Program-made: the position numbers and the translations under genes
NCBI GenBank assembly: GCA_052388025.1
Contig: JBQTIP010000335.1
Span: 1-5,439 of the forward strand
Source: JBQTIP01 sp052388025
GTDB lineage: Bacteria > Actinomycetota > UBA4738 > HRBIN12
Direction: 5' to 3'
DNA: 5,439 bases
In this document: positions 1 through 5,439 of the stretch, in pieces
How the letters are laid out: each line of letters begins with the position of its first letter
Position numbering within the stretch: position 1 is the stretch's first letter
Notes under the pieces: generated by a model
Databases searched by the model: none
What the model was told of the DNA's origin: nothing
What the model saw: only the letters and a program-made list of their open reading frames with translations

Positions 1-689
1 GGGTCCGCTCGCTGCTCGGCGAGCCGCCGAAGAAGCTCATCACCGACGAGGCGATCGAGGACAATGTCGCGGCCGCGGTACGGCGCTTCTCAGGCGATTC
101 ACCGCGCGTCACCTTCACCGATTTCTCGGGCAACGGCTCCGCCTTCGACTTCGCACTCCCTACAGGGTGGATCCACGGGTTCTCTCGCGTCTCGGCGATC
201 GAGCACCCGACCGGTAACCGCCCGGAGACGTTCCTCGACCTGAAGGAAATCATCACCTACCCACGCGACTCGGCACCCACGGTGATTCGGCTCCTTGAGA
301 CGACGCCGGCGACCGGCACGAACAACGTGCGTGTCTACTGGACGCTCCCCTGGCCGATCCCCACATCGGATGCCACCGTTGACAAGATCGCCGACCACGA
401 CTTTGAGCCGGTCGCGCACCTCGGTGCCTACCTGTGCTGCCTGCAGCTGGAGAGCCAGGCCGCGGCGAACACCCGCCTGACCGTCCCGACCGCAGACTTC
501 GCTGGCCAGGGCGAGGAATCGGGCCGGTGGAAGGAGGCCGGCGATCGTCACCTGAAGGCTTACCTTGACCACATCGGGGGGGGCCTCGACGGCGCCGTCG
601 GGCCTGCAGACGGCCTGACTGATTGGGACGCCCGCAGCTCCTGGCTGGAGACTGGCCGCCGGTTCCTCTTCCGGCTCCCGCGACGATGA
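1..689 (+). CDS. Phage head-tail connector (adaptor) protein, 5' end missing
   Basis: The reading frame is open from base 3 to the TGA at 687-689, giving 228 residues, and enters from outside the window. The first visible residues (VRSLLGEPPKKLITDEAIEDNV) look like the usual start of a neck protein, a helix followed by 'L-I-T-D-E-x-I', so probably only about 5-15 residues are lost. Next come a beta-rich segment with F-x-D-F-S-G-N-G and L-P-T-G-W (around residues 37-55), then an alanine-rich helix with two adjacent cysteines (about 140-155), and a Trp/Arg-rich basic C-terminus. This layout resembles gp6/gp15-like connectors that form a ring under the portal; that is recognition by pattern, not by search. 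Position just before an HK97 gp10-like gene agrees. Its stop overlaps the next start as ATGA. It could instead be a head-completion protein of another family; the coding call itself is firm. Confidence 0.68.
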   Translation, partial: VRSLLGEPPKKLITDEAIEDNVAAAVRRFSGDSPRVTFTDFSGNGSAFDFALPTGWIHGFSRVSAIEHPTGNRPETFLDLKEIITYPRDSAPTVIRLLETTPATGTNNVRVYWTLPWPIPTSDATVDKIADHDFEPVAHLGAYLCCLQLESQAAANTRLTVPTADFAGQGEESGRWKEAGDRHLKAYLDHIGGGLDGAVGPADGLTDWDARSSWLETGRRFLFRLPRR

Positions 690-1153
690 CGATCACGGCG
701 ACGGTCGTAGGTGCCGAGGAGATCGGACGGCGCTTCGCCAACACCCCGGCCCGCATGGCACAGCTACAGCGGGGGATGGAGTCGGTCTCAAACGTGATCC
801 GGGCGGCCGCTGCCGCCGGATCCCCGAGGTCAACCGGGGCCCTCGCCTCCTCGTGGCTCGGAGCAACGCAACCGCTCGGGACCTCGGTGCTCGGCACGGT
901 CGGATCGCCGCTTCGCTACGCCGCGCCGGTCGAGACCGGAAGGGGTGCGGGCAAACCGATGCCGCCGCCGGACGCAATCGCGGGCTGGGTAGCCTCGCAC
1001 CTCGGCGACGTGGACCCGTTCATCGTCGCGCGGGCGATCGGGGCCCGAGGCATCCCCGGCAAGGAGATGCTCGGGCGGGCCGTGGATGGCACACGACCTG
1101 CCTGGCAGGCGATCATCTCTCGGACCGTTGCGGGGCTCGTGAGGGGGTCCTAG
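686..1153 (+). CDS. HK97 gp10-like neck / tail-completion protein
   Basis: A 155-residue protein. The start chosen is the ATG at 686, which overlaps the previous stop (ATGA) and suggests translational coupling. An in-frame ATG at 623 would add 21 residues lying wholly inside the upstream gene and of unlikely composition. Family hallmarks are visible: a helical N-terminal half; S-P-R-S-T-G-A-L-A-S-S-W at 46-57; V-G-S-P-L-R-Y-A-A-P-V-E-T-G at 72-85; K-P-M-P-P at 90-94 followed by A-I-x-x-W-V at 97-102; then R-A-I-G-A-R-G-I-P-G-K at 116-126, matching the 'frAI..rGi.gk' end of HK97 gp10-type proteins. In known phages this family sits at the head-tail joint, before the tail terminator, and is needed to finish the neck or tail. 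Length is within the family's usual 110-170 residues. The role is inferred from family and position. Confidence 0.82.
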   Translation: MTITATVVGAEEIGRRFANTPARMAQLQRGMESVSNVIRAAAAAGSPRSTGALASSWLGATQPLGTSVLGTVGSPLRYAAPVETGRGAGKPMPPPDAIAGWVASHLGDVDPFIVARAIGARGIPGKEMLGRAVDGTRPAWQAIISRTVAGLVRGS

Positions 1154-1639
1154 ATGGCGCAGACGACCTGGCAGGCGATCGCCGATCGGATCGTCAACCG
1201 GCTGGGGACGGTCGCGAACATCGGCCGTGTCTACAACCGGACGCGCCTCGTCGGATCGCAGAAGGACATCGAGGAGATCGCGACCTCGGAGGTCGGTGGC
1301 GAGGACAGGCTCCGCGTGTGGATGGTTCACCTCGAGGCCCCCGCCAAGGGCGCGAGCTGGGAAGCAAGCGGGACCGCGCAGTGGAACCGCCTGGCGGTGA
1401 TCGAGGGGTTCTTGCAGCTCGAGGACGAGGCCTCCTCCGAGCACCAGGCGATCGCGCTCGGTGAGCTCGTCATCCGGGCCCTCAACACCGACGTTTGGAA
1501 CACGCGCCTTAACTCGACGGTTCAAGGAGGCGGTCCCGCAGCCTTCGCCGGCCGTGCGGGCGAACCCCGGTTCTTCGGCTTCGTCGTCGCGCACTATGTG
1601 CGGATCGAGCTTCCGCTGTTCACCATCGAAACCCTTTGA
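1154..1639 (+). CDS. Putative tail terminator protein
   Basis: A 161-residue protein whose ATG directly follows the previous stop codon. The Shine-Dalgarno sequence GAGGGGG at 1141-1147, 6 bases upstream, lies inside the end of the preceding gene. The N-terminus (W-Q-A-I-A-D-R-I-V-N-R-L) is a helix. The middle carries alternating strands (R-L-R-V-W-M-V-H-L, residues about 52-60) and a helix with regularly spaced hydrophobics. The last 20 residues (F-F-G-F-V-V-A-H-Y-V-R-I-E-L-P-L) form a final strand pair. This alpha/beta plan, the length near 150 and the position between the gp10-like gene and the tube gene fit tail terminators, which cap the finished tube and join it to the head. I see no unique catalytic or family-defining motif, so the name rests on shape and gene order. 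A general neck or tail-completion role is the alternative. Confidence 0.6.
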   Translation: MAQTTWQAIADRIVNRLGTVANIGRVYNRTRLVGSQKDIEEIATSEVGGEDRLRVWMVHLEAPAKGASWEASGTAQWNRLAVIEGFLQLEDEASSEHQAIALGELVIRALNTDVWNTRLNSTVQGGGPAAFAGRAGEPRFFGFVVAHYVRIELPLFTIETL

Positions 1640-1652
1640 CGGGGAGGAACCC

Positions 1653-1931
1653 ATGACGAAGAAGCAGCAAGTCCACGCCCGATACCTCGGCGGGACCCCC
1701 GTCGTGATGCCGGACCTCGACGGGCGGGTCCGATGCTGCCGACCCGCGAACCAGCGGGACACCGAGCACAAGGCCTGGGAGGAGGCGGGTCCCGACAGCC
1801 CGGACCCGCAGTGTTTGCTCGTAACGGGAGACGTGATCCTCCTCGATCCCCGCTCGGCCGAGCGCGAGGACTTCGAGATCGTCGTCGTCGAGGCCACACC
1901 GGACCCGACGCCGCGCAAGCAAAGGAGCTAG
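1653..1931 (+). CDS. Small phage protein of unknown function
   Basis: A 92-residue protein, start chosen at the ATG at 1653 because GGGGAGGA (1641-1648) stands 4 bases before it and because upstream in-frame ATGs would overlap the preceding gene heavily. The N-terminal third reads H-A-R-Y-L-G-G-T-P-V-V-M-P-D-L-D-G-R-V, a strand-turn-strand pattern common in small proteins encoded in phage head-tail regions. Next is a polar stretch with two adjacent cysteines (28-29), one more cysteine at about 54, and a closing strand (F-E-I-V-V-V-E-A) before a basic tail (P-R-K-Q-R-S). It has no signal peptide and no membrane segment. It lies between the putative terminator and the tube gene, and its last codons contain the ribosome binding site of the tube gene. 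I do not recognise a function; a minor neck or tail component is possible but unproven. Confidence 0.82.
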   Translation: MTKKQQVHARYLGGTPVVMPDLDGRVRCCRPANQRDTEHKAWEEAGPDSPDPQCLLVTGDVILLDPRSAEREDFEIVVVEATPDPTPRKQRS

Positions 1932-1934
1932 GAC

Positions 1935-2930
1935 ATGGCGGGCCCATACGCGCCCTCGGATTCGCGCAACTACGTCGGGATCGGCAAGCAGACGCTGCGA
2001 GGCACAGGCGTCGCCCCGACGGTGTTCGCCGCCTACGTCGACGCGGTCGACCTCGACCATGGCGTGGCACTCAACAAGATCCTCGAGGCCGGCGCGGCCG
2101 GGCAGGTCACCTTCACCGAGAAGGGCGGCCACATGCCTTCCGGCGGCTTCACGTTCCTTGCTCGGCCGTCGATCACATCGCGCCTACAGGCGTTCGTGCT
2201 CGGCGCCGACGCTATCTCTGGCATCGGTCCCTACACGCACGTGCTGACGTCCGACTTTGCGACGGACTATCAATCGGTCGAGCAGAACCTCGCCGACGAG
2301 TCCGTCGAGCGCTTCGTCGACTGCGTCGTGGCCGAGCTGGTCTACACGATCGATCCGGACAACCCGGTCTTGCGAGTGAAGGGGACCTGGCTCGGAGGCG
2401 TCCCTGCCCACCAGGGCGCGGTGGCGACGGCCGAGACGTATGAGACTGAACTCCCGTGGCTCCTCTCCGAGGGCGTTTTCACGGTCGATGGCGCCGCGGC
2501 CGCGGATGTGAAGGGCTTCACGTTCACGAGCCGGATGCGGATCTCGCTCGAGAAGATTGCGCTCGTCACCCCGAAGTACATCGTGAAGGTCGGCGAGGAT
2601 GCCGAGGTCGAGTTCACCGAGTTCCAGACCGCCATAACCTCGACGGGGTACCGCAAGGTGAACTACGGCACGACGTCCGGCACTGCCGCCTCAGCGAGTG
2701 CGACCTCCGGCGCCTTCATCGCCCAGTTCGATCGCGGTGCCGGCGCAGCTGCGCGCCAGTTGAAGATAAACATCCCGACCATCGACTACGAGTCGGCGGT
2801 CTACACGCCGCTTGATCCGGGAGCGGGCGAGGGGACGAAGGTCGTCTACTCTGCCTTCGGGCGGAAAGTGGCCGGCGCCGCTCTCGTCACGGTCACGGGA
2901 ATCACGAACGACTCGGCGGCCTATGTCTAA
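1935..2930 (+). CDS. Major tail protein (tail tube subunit)
   Basis: A 331-residue protein starting at ATG 1935, with AAAGGAG at 1921-1927 seven bases upstream and only 3 bases after the previous stop. The N-terminus (Y-V-G-I-G-K-Q-T-L-R-G-T-G-V-A-P-T, residues 13-29) has the 'G.e...Gt..aPt' form common at the start of siphovirus tube proteins. G-P-Y-T-H at 98-102 is another recurrent tube-protein feature, following a segment rich in beta strands and glycines. The C-terminal half is also beta-rich, ending in a V-T-V-T-G-I-T-N-D-S-A-A-Y pattern seen in this class. Six-fold rings of this protein would stack into the tube around the tape measure. It is followed after 10 bases by the chaperone gene, the standard order. 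There is no sign of a separate Ig-like domain. The identification rests on motif style plus gene order. Confidence 0.85.
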   Translation: MAGPYAPSDSRNYVGIGKQTLRGTGVAPTVFAAYVDAVDLDHGVALNKILEAGAAGQVTFTEKGGHMPSGGFTFLARPSITSRLQAFVLGADAISGIGPYTHVLTSDFATDYQSVEQNLADESVERFVDCVVAELVYTIDPDNPVLRVKGTWLGGVPAHQGAVATAETYETELPWLLSEGVFTVDGAAAADVKGFTFTSRMRISLEKIALVTPKYIVKVGEDAEVEFTEFQTAITSTGYRKVNYGTTSGTAASASATSGAFIAQFDRGAGAAARQLKINIPTIDYESAVYTPLDPGAGEGTKVVYSAFGRKVAGAALVTVTGITNDSAAYV

Positions 2931-2936
2931 GGGGAG
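2929..2936 (+). promoter_or_regulatory. Ribosome binding site deciding the chaperone start
   Basis: AAGGGGAG stands 4 bases before ATG 2941. An alternative in-frame ATG at 2923 lies inside the end of the tube gene and has no purine-rich site in front of it, so 2941 is preferred. The site overlaps the TAA stop of the tube gene. Confidence 0.6.
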
Positions 2937-2940
2937 TGGG

Positions 2941-3411
2941 ATGAAGGAGGAACCGCAAGGCTTCGCCGCGCAGTTCGTCGACCTAGACCTGTTCGCCCCG
3001 ACGCCGGTCTCCTACCGAGTCACGCTCGCGACCGGCGAGGAGCGACGCTTCGGCATCCCCCAAGACCTCCCGTTCCCCCTCGCTGCGGCGTTCCTGCGCG
3101 CCTATGACACCTGGGCGCGGTGTCAGTTCGATCAGCTGAAGGCGCGCTCGGACAGGGCACGGACGGCAGCGGCCGAGCGGTATGGGAAGGCGTGGGAGCT
3201 CCTGCTCGAGGCATTCTTGCCGATCGTGGCACTCCGAGAGCCCGAGGTGACGATCGAGGTCATTCGCGACCAGGTCGGGCACAACGCCGCGGCCTCGTGG
3301 GTGATGGCCGTCGCCAACCGCATGGACCCAACTCGCTGGCTCGAAGTCCTGGGGATGCTCACGAAAGATGCCGAGACTGAGGAGGCCAGCCCAAAAGTCT
3401 CCTCCGACTGA
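2941..3411 (+). CDS. Tail assembly chaperone, short form (lambda gpG-like)
   Basis: A 156-residue acidic protein read without frameshift and ending at TGA 3409-3411. After a short N-terminal arm (residues 1-20) come a strand pair (S-Y-R-V-T-L-A-T-G-E-E-R-R-F-G-I-P) and then almost entirely helix, including A-F-L-P-I-V-A-L-R-E-P-E-V-T-I-E-V-I-R-D-Q-V and a final helix (W-L-E-V-L-G-M-L). The last residues are Glu/Ser-rich and linker-like. Size, helical make-up, position between tube and tape measure genes, and the frameshift site near its end all match the short chaperone of the gpG/gpGT type, which binds the tape measure during tail assembly and is absent from the finished virion. I infer the role mainly from context and the frameshift; sequence in this class diverges widely. 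Confidence 0.83.
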   Translation: MKEEPQGFAAQFVDLDLFAPTPVSYRVTLATGEERRFGIPQDLPFPLAAAFLRAYDTWARCQFDQLKARSDRARTAAAERYGKAWELLLEAFLPIVALREPEVTIEVIRDQVGHNAAASWVMAVANRMDPTRWLEVLGMLTKDAETEEASPKVSSD

Positions 3412-3620
3412 TCCGGTCTCTTGGCCGAGCTAACGGGTGGTCGCACGACTACTGGCACACCATCGGCTGGATCGAGTTCTGGTGCTCGCTCGCTGAAGCA
3501 GCAGAGCAGGCACGGACCCTAGCTGCTGAGCCCGTCTCGACCGAGGAGCAGGCACTTGTGTCGCATGAGCGCCGCATAGCGCATCTGACGGGCCTGCCGA
3601 GCCCCTACGCGGCCGCCTGA
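2941..3620 (+). CDS. Tail assembly chaperone, -1 frameshift fusion (gpGT-like)
   Basis: Slippage by -1 at 3390-3396 joins the first 152 residues of the short chaperone (through the AAA codon at 3394-3396) to 74 residues read from AGT at 3396-3398, ending at TGA 3618-3620: a 226-residue fusion. The second frame is open from a stop at 3378-3380 up to 3618 but has no ATG, GTG or TTG until GTG 3558, so it cannot easily be translated independently. Its protein (S-L-L-R-L-I-R-S-L-G-R-A-N-G-W-S-H-D-Y-W then W-I-E-F-W-C and an alanine/glutamate helix) looks like the small Trp/Tyr-rich 'T' domain seen in this class, which in lambda contacts the tube protein. Known siphoviruses make such a fusion at a few percent of the short form; the ratio here is unknown. 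The join is predicted, not shown. Confidence 0.8.
3379..3385 (+). promoter_or_regulatory. Internal Shine-Dalgarno-like sequence before the slippery site
   Basis: GAGGAGG is a near-perfect match to the 16S rRNA tail and lies 4 bases before the slippery heptamer. Such internal sites can pause ribosomes and stimulate frameshifting, as in dnaX, although there the spacing is about 10 bases, longer than here. It encodes Glu-Glu, a common codon pair, so its presence may be incidental. No start codon follows at a usable distance in the second frame. Confidence 0.4.
3390..3396 (+). promoter_or_regulatory. Programmed -1 ribosomal frameshift slippery site
   Basis: The heptamer CCCAAAA is phased as C CCA AAA relative to the short chaperone frame (codons AGC CCA AAA GTC), a canonical X XXY YYZ site. 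Both tRNAs can re-pair after slipping back one base, to CCC and AAA. It sits 12 bases before the short-form stop. I found no strong hairpin right after it, only weak pairing possibilities such as bases 3423-3427 with 3438-3442. Confidence 0.82.
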
Positions 3621-3627
3621 GCATCAC

Positions 3628-3658
3628 GCCCCGGCCTTCGGTCGGGGCCTTCTTGTTT
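3628..3658 (+). terminator. Intrinsic-terminator-like hairpin between chaperone and tape measure genes
   Basis: Bases 3628-3633 (GCCCCG) pair perfectly with 3643-3648 (CGGGGC). The stem continues by a G-U and two C-G pairs (3634-3636 with 3640-3642), closing a UUC loop: about nine pairs in all. It is followed by CTTCTTGTTT at 3649-3658, a T-rich but interrupted tail. The orientation fits termination of + strand transcripts. It lies 8 bases past the fusion stop, and the tape measure ribosome binding site begins immediately after the tail. The imperfect T tract suggests partial rather than full termination, since I see no room for a full promoter before the tape measure gene. Confidence 0.7.
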
Positions 3659-3663
3659 GGAGA
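3659..3663 (+). promoter_or_regulatory. Ribosome binding site for the tape measure TTG start
   Basis: GGAGA ends 6 bases before TTG 3670. It is the only Shine-Dalgarno match near the beginning of the tape measure frame and decides its start; the first in-frame ATG (3805) would remove 45 residues and has no such site in front of it. Confidence 0.65.
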
Positions 3664-3669
3664 AACCCT

Positions 3670-5439
3670 TTGCCCGCTTACAGCGAGGAAGTCATCATCC
3701 GTGGCGACGCCTCCCAGCTCGAGGCGGCCCTGAAAAGGGCCTCCGGGGCTGTCACGGCATCGGCCGCCACTTGGTCCGCGAAGCTCTCGGCCGTCGGCAA
3801 ATCGATGACCGATCTCGGGCGGAAGATGCAGTCCTTCGGCCGCTCGGCGAGGACCCATGTAACCCTGCCGATCCTCGCGATCGGTGCCGTTGCGACGAAG
3901 ATGGCACTCGACTTTGAGCAGGCCTTCACCCGGATCGACGCGGTCTCCAACGCGTCAGCCAAGCAGATCGCCTCCTGGCGAGGCGAGGTCGAAAAGCTCG
4001 CAGTAGCCACCGCACGGGACCCCCGGGAGCTCGCCGACGCGCTGTACTTCCTTGCCTCCGCCGGGCTCAAGGCGGCCGACATCATGCCGACGCTGGAGAT
4101 GGCGGCGAAAGCCGCGGCCTCCGGGCTCGGCGAGACGAAGGACATCGCGCGCCTCCTCGCGGTCACGCTGAACAACTACGCGGAGTCGGGACTCACGGCC
4201 GCGGAGGCGACCGACACACTGGTCGCCGCCGTGAAGGCGGGTTCCGCGGAGCCCGACGAGTTCGCCGACGCGATGGGGCGCATCCTGCCCATCGCCGCGA
4301 AGGCCGGGGTGGAGTTCGAGGAGATCGCCGCCTCGCTCGCGGCACTGTCCTCGGCCGGGCTCGCCGTGAACGAGGGCGTGACGGCGATGCGGGGCCTCCT
4401 TGCCGCTCTCATCGCGCCCGGGTCCCAGGCGGCCGAGACGCTCAAGGAGATTGGGCTCTCGGCCGACGAAGTGCGCCGCGCGATCGCCGAGGACGGGCTA
4501 CAGGGCGCACTGATACTGCTGGACGAGGCCGCCGACGGCAACATCGATACGCTTAGAAAGATCATCCCGAACATCCGCGCCCTGACGGGTCAGTTCGCCC
4601 TCACGGGTGACCGGGCCAAGGCGACCGCCCTCGTGTTCGACCAGGTCGCGAACTCGACCGGTGCGATGGACGAGGCGTTCGCGACCACGGCGGAGGGGCC
4701 CGGGTTCAAGCTCGCCCAGGGGCTCACCAAGCTGAAGGTCGCCGCGATCGCGCTCGGCGAGCAGCTCATCCCGATCGCCCTGGAGGTAGTCGGGGTGGTT
4801 TCGGACATCGCCGAGTCCTTCGGGCGTCTCTCGAAGGGGACGCAGGGCACCATCATCAAGGTGGGCCTCCTAGCCGCAGCGATCGGACCCGGCGTGGGGC
4901 TCCTCGGCGGACTCCTCCGCCTCGGGGGCGGGCTCGTCAAGGGGGTCGCTTGGCTGGGAGGTTTCAGGGCGGCCGCTACGGCCGCGGCAGGCGCCGCAGG
5001 CACGGCATCCGCCGCAACGGGCACGGCGGGTCTCGCTGGTGCCTTGGCGGGTCTGGTCTCGCCAATAGGTCTGGTCGTGGGGGCGACGGCCCTCCTTGCC
5101 GGGGGGTGGCTCACGTACCGCGACGATGCCAACCGGGCCGCAGATGCGACGCGGGCACTCGGTGCGGCCTTGTTCGACGGCCGGCTGTCGCTCGATCAGT
5201 TCAGGGCCGCGATGGATGCCGAGATCGCAGCCATCGAGGACGCGGACCTCCGCATGGCCCTCCTCGCCCGACAGACGCAGATCGCTGCCGGCGCGACGGA
5301 GATCTACAACCGCCGGATCCACGACCTCGCGGCCGCATACGACCTGACCGGGGAGACCGCGGGCATCTTCTACGACGCGATGGCCCGGGGGGTAGACCTC
5401 ACGATCAAGCAGCGCGAGCAGATCGCGGCCGCGCTGCAC
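3670..5439 (+). CDS. Tail tape measure protein (TP901-type core), 3' end missing
   Basis: An open frame of 590 codons from TTG 3670 to the last base, without a stop. The protein starts M-P-A-Y-S-E-E-V-I-I-R-G-D-A-S-Q-L-E-A-A-L. A small hydrophobic patch at 64-80 leads into the TP901-type tape measure core: A-L-D-F-E-Q-A-F-T-R-I-D-A-V-S (79-93), P-R-E-L-A-D-A-L-Y-F-L-A-S-A-G-L (118-133), a repeated helical pattern, and L-A-A-L-S-S-A-G-L (around 223-231). Two glycine/alanine-rich hydrophobic stretches follow at about 398-431 and 454-483, then more alpha-helical sequence with high Ala, Asp and Arg content. Tape measures fix tail length, sit inside the tube and in many phages are ejected into the cell envelope ahead of DNA; the hydrophobic stretches fit that. 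Typical proteins of this class are 600-2,000 residues, so much may lie beyond the window. Long minus-strand frames over it are shadows of its GC-rich codons. Confidence 0.93.
   Translation, partial: MPAYSEEVIIRGDASQLEAALKRASGAVTASAATWSAKLSAVGKSMTDLGRKMQSFGRSARTHVTLPILAIGAVATKMALDFEQAFTRIDAVSNASAKQIASWRGEVEKLAVATARDPRELADALYFLASAGLKAADIMPTLEMAAKAAASGLGETKDIARLLAVTLNNYAESGLTAAEATDTLVAAVKAGSAEPDEFADAMGRILPIAAKAGVEFEEIAASLAALSSAGLAVNEGVTAMRGLLAALIAPGSQAAETLKEIGLSADEVRRAIAEDGLQGALILLDEAADGNIDTLRKIIPNIRALTGQFALTGDRAKATALVFDQVANSTGAMDEAFATTAEGPGFKLAQGLTKLKVAAIALGEQLIPIALEVVGVVSDIAESFGRLSKGTQGTIIKVGLLAAAIGPGVGLLGGLLRLGGGLVKGVAWLGGFRAAATAAAGAAGTASAATGTAGLAGALAGLVSPIGLVVGATALLAGGWLTYRDDANRAADATRALGAALFDGRLSLDQFRAAMDAEIAAIEDADLRMALLARQTQIAAGATEIYNRRIHDLAAAYDLTGETAGIFYDAMARGVDLTIKQREQIAAALH

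Noticed and set aside
1101..1180. A 14-base direct repeat, CCTGGCAGGCGATC, at 1101-1114 and 1167-1180.
   Set aside because: Both copies are coding and give Trp-Gln-Ala-Ile in the same codons at the end of one gene and the start of the next. There is no mobile-element boundary, so it is probably chance or minor local duplication.
853..1464. A 203-codon + strand frame overlapping the gp10-like and terminator genes.
   Set aside because: Its Arg/Gly-rich translation has no domain-like pattern and it crosses two well-supported genes in another frame.
830..1918. A 362-codon open frame on the minus strand, and others like it (for example 1594-2132, 3678-5132, 4870-5439).
   Set aside because: They lie opposite convincing + strand phage genes, have low-complexity Arg/Pro/Ser-rich translations and follow from the strong GC bias of third codon positions. 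They have no ribosome binding site or operon logic.
1628..3672. GAAACCCTTTG occurs at 1628-1638 and again at 3662-3672 near gene junctions.
   Set aside because: Only 11 bases, no palindrome, and the two copies play different roles (a stop region versus a start region), so I treat it as chance rather than an operator.
3657..3917. An 86-codon frame starting at TTG 3657, before the tape measure gene.
   Set aside because: It runs inside the tape measure gene in another frame, and its translation is Arg-rich without structure. The frame starting at TTG 3670 carries the TP901-type core.
1..5439. Search by eye for CRISPR arrays, tRNAs, insertion sequences, attachment sites, and defence or toxin genes.
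   Set aside because: No regular repeats, cloverleaf, transposase motif or inverted-repeat ends were seen. Coding capacity is fully used by tail-module genes.

Overview
The window is part of the late structural region of a tailed double-stranded DNA phage or prophage (Caudoviricetes) with a long, siphovirus-like tail. All genes lie on the + strand and are tightly packed. The DNA is strongly GC-rich with G/C-biased third codon positions, so the host is a high-GC bacterium. No integrase, host gene, tRNA or attachment site is present, so neither the host taxon nor the lysogenic or lytic state can be read from this piece.

Layout: a head-tail connector gene lacking its 5' end (1-689); an HK97 gp10-like neck/tail-completion gene overlapping it by ATGA (686-1153); a putative tail terminator (1154-1639); a 92-residue protein of unknown function (1653-1931); the major tail (tube) protein (1935-2930); a tail-assembly chaperone pair made as a short product (2941-3411) and a -1 frameshifted product (2941-3620) through the slippery heptamer C CCA AAA at 3390-3396; an intrinsic-terminator-like hairpin (3628-3658); and the tape measure gene, which starts at a TTG at 3670 and stays open to the window end (590 codons seen). 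The longest stretch without coding is the 49 bases at 3621-3669, filled by the hairpin and the ribosome binding site of the tape measure.

How the parts fit: the first three proteins would form the neck joining the capsid portal to the tail and capping the tube. The tube protein polymerises around the tape measure, which sets tail length. The two chaperone forms keep the tape measure soluble and recruit tube subunits. The hairpin and the TTG start both sit where expression would be stepped down from abundant tube and chaperone proteins to the few tape measure copies needed per virion.

This is a recognisable phage tail module rather than a new kind of system. The points most worth following are the frameshift signal, which reveals a second chaperone frame with no start codon of its own near its beginning, the hairpin inside the operon, the small unknown gene before the tube gene, and the apparent lack of a separate head-closure gene.
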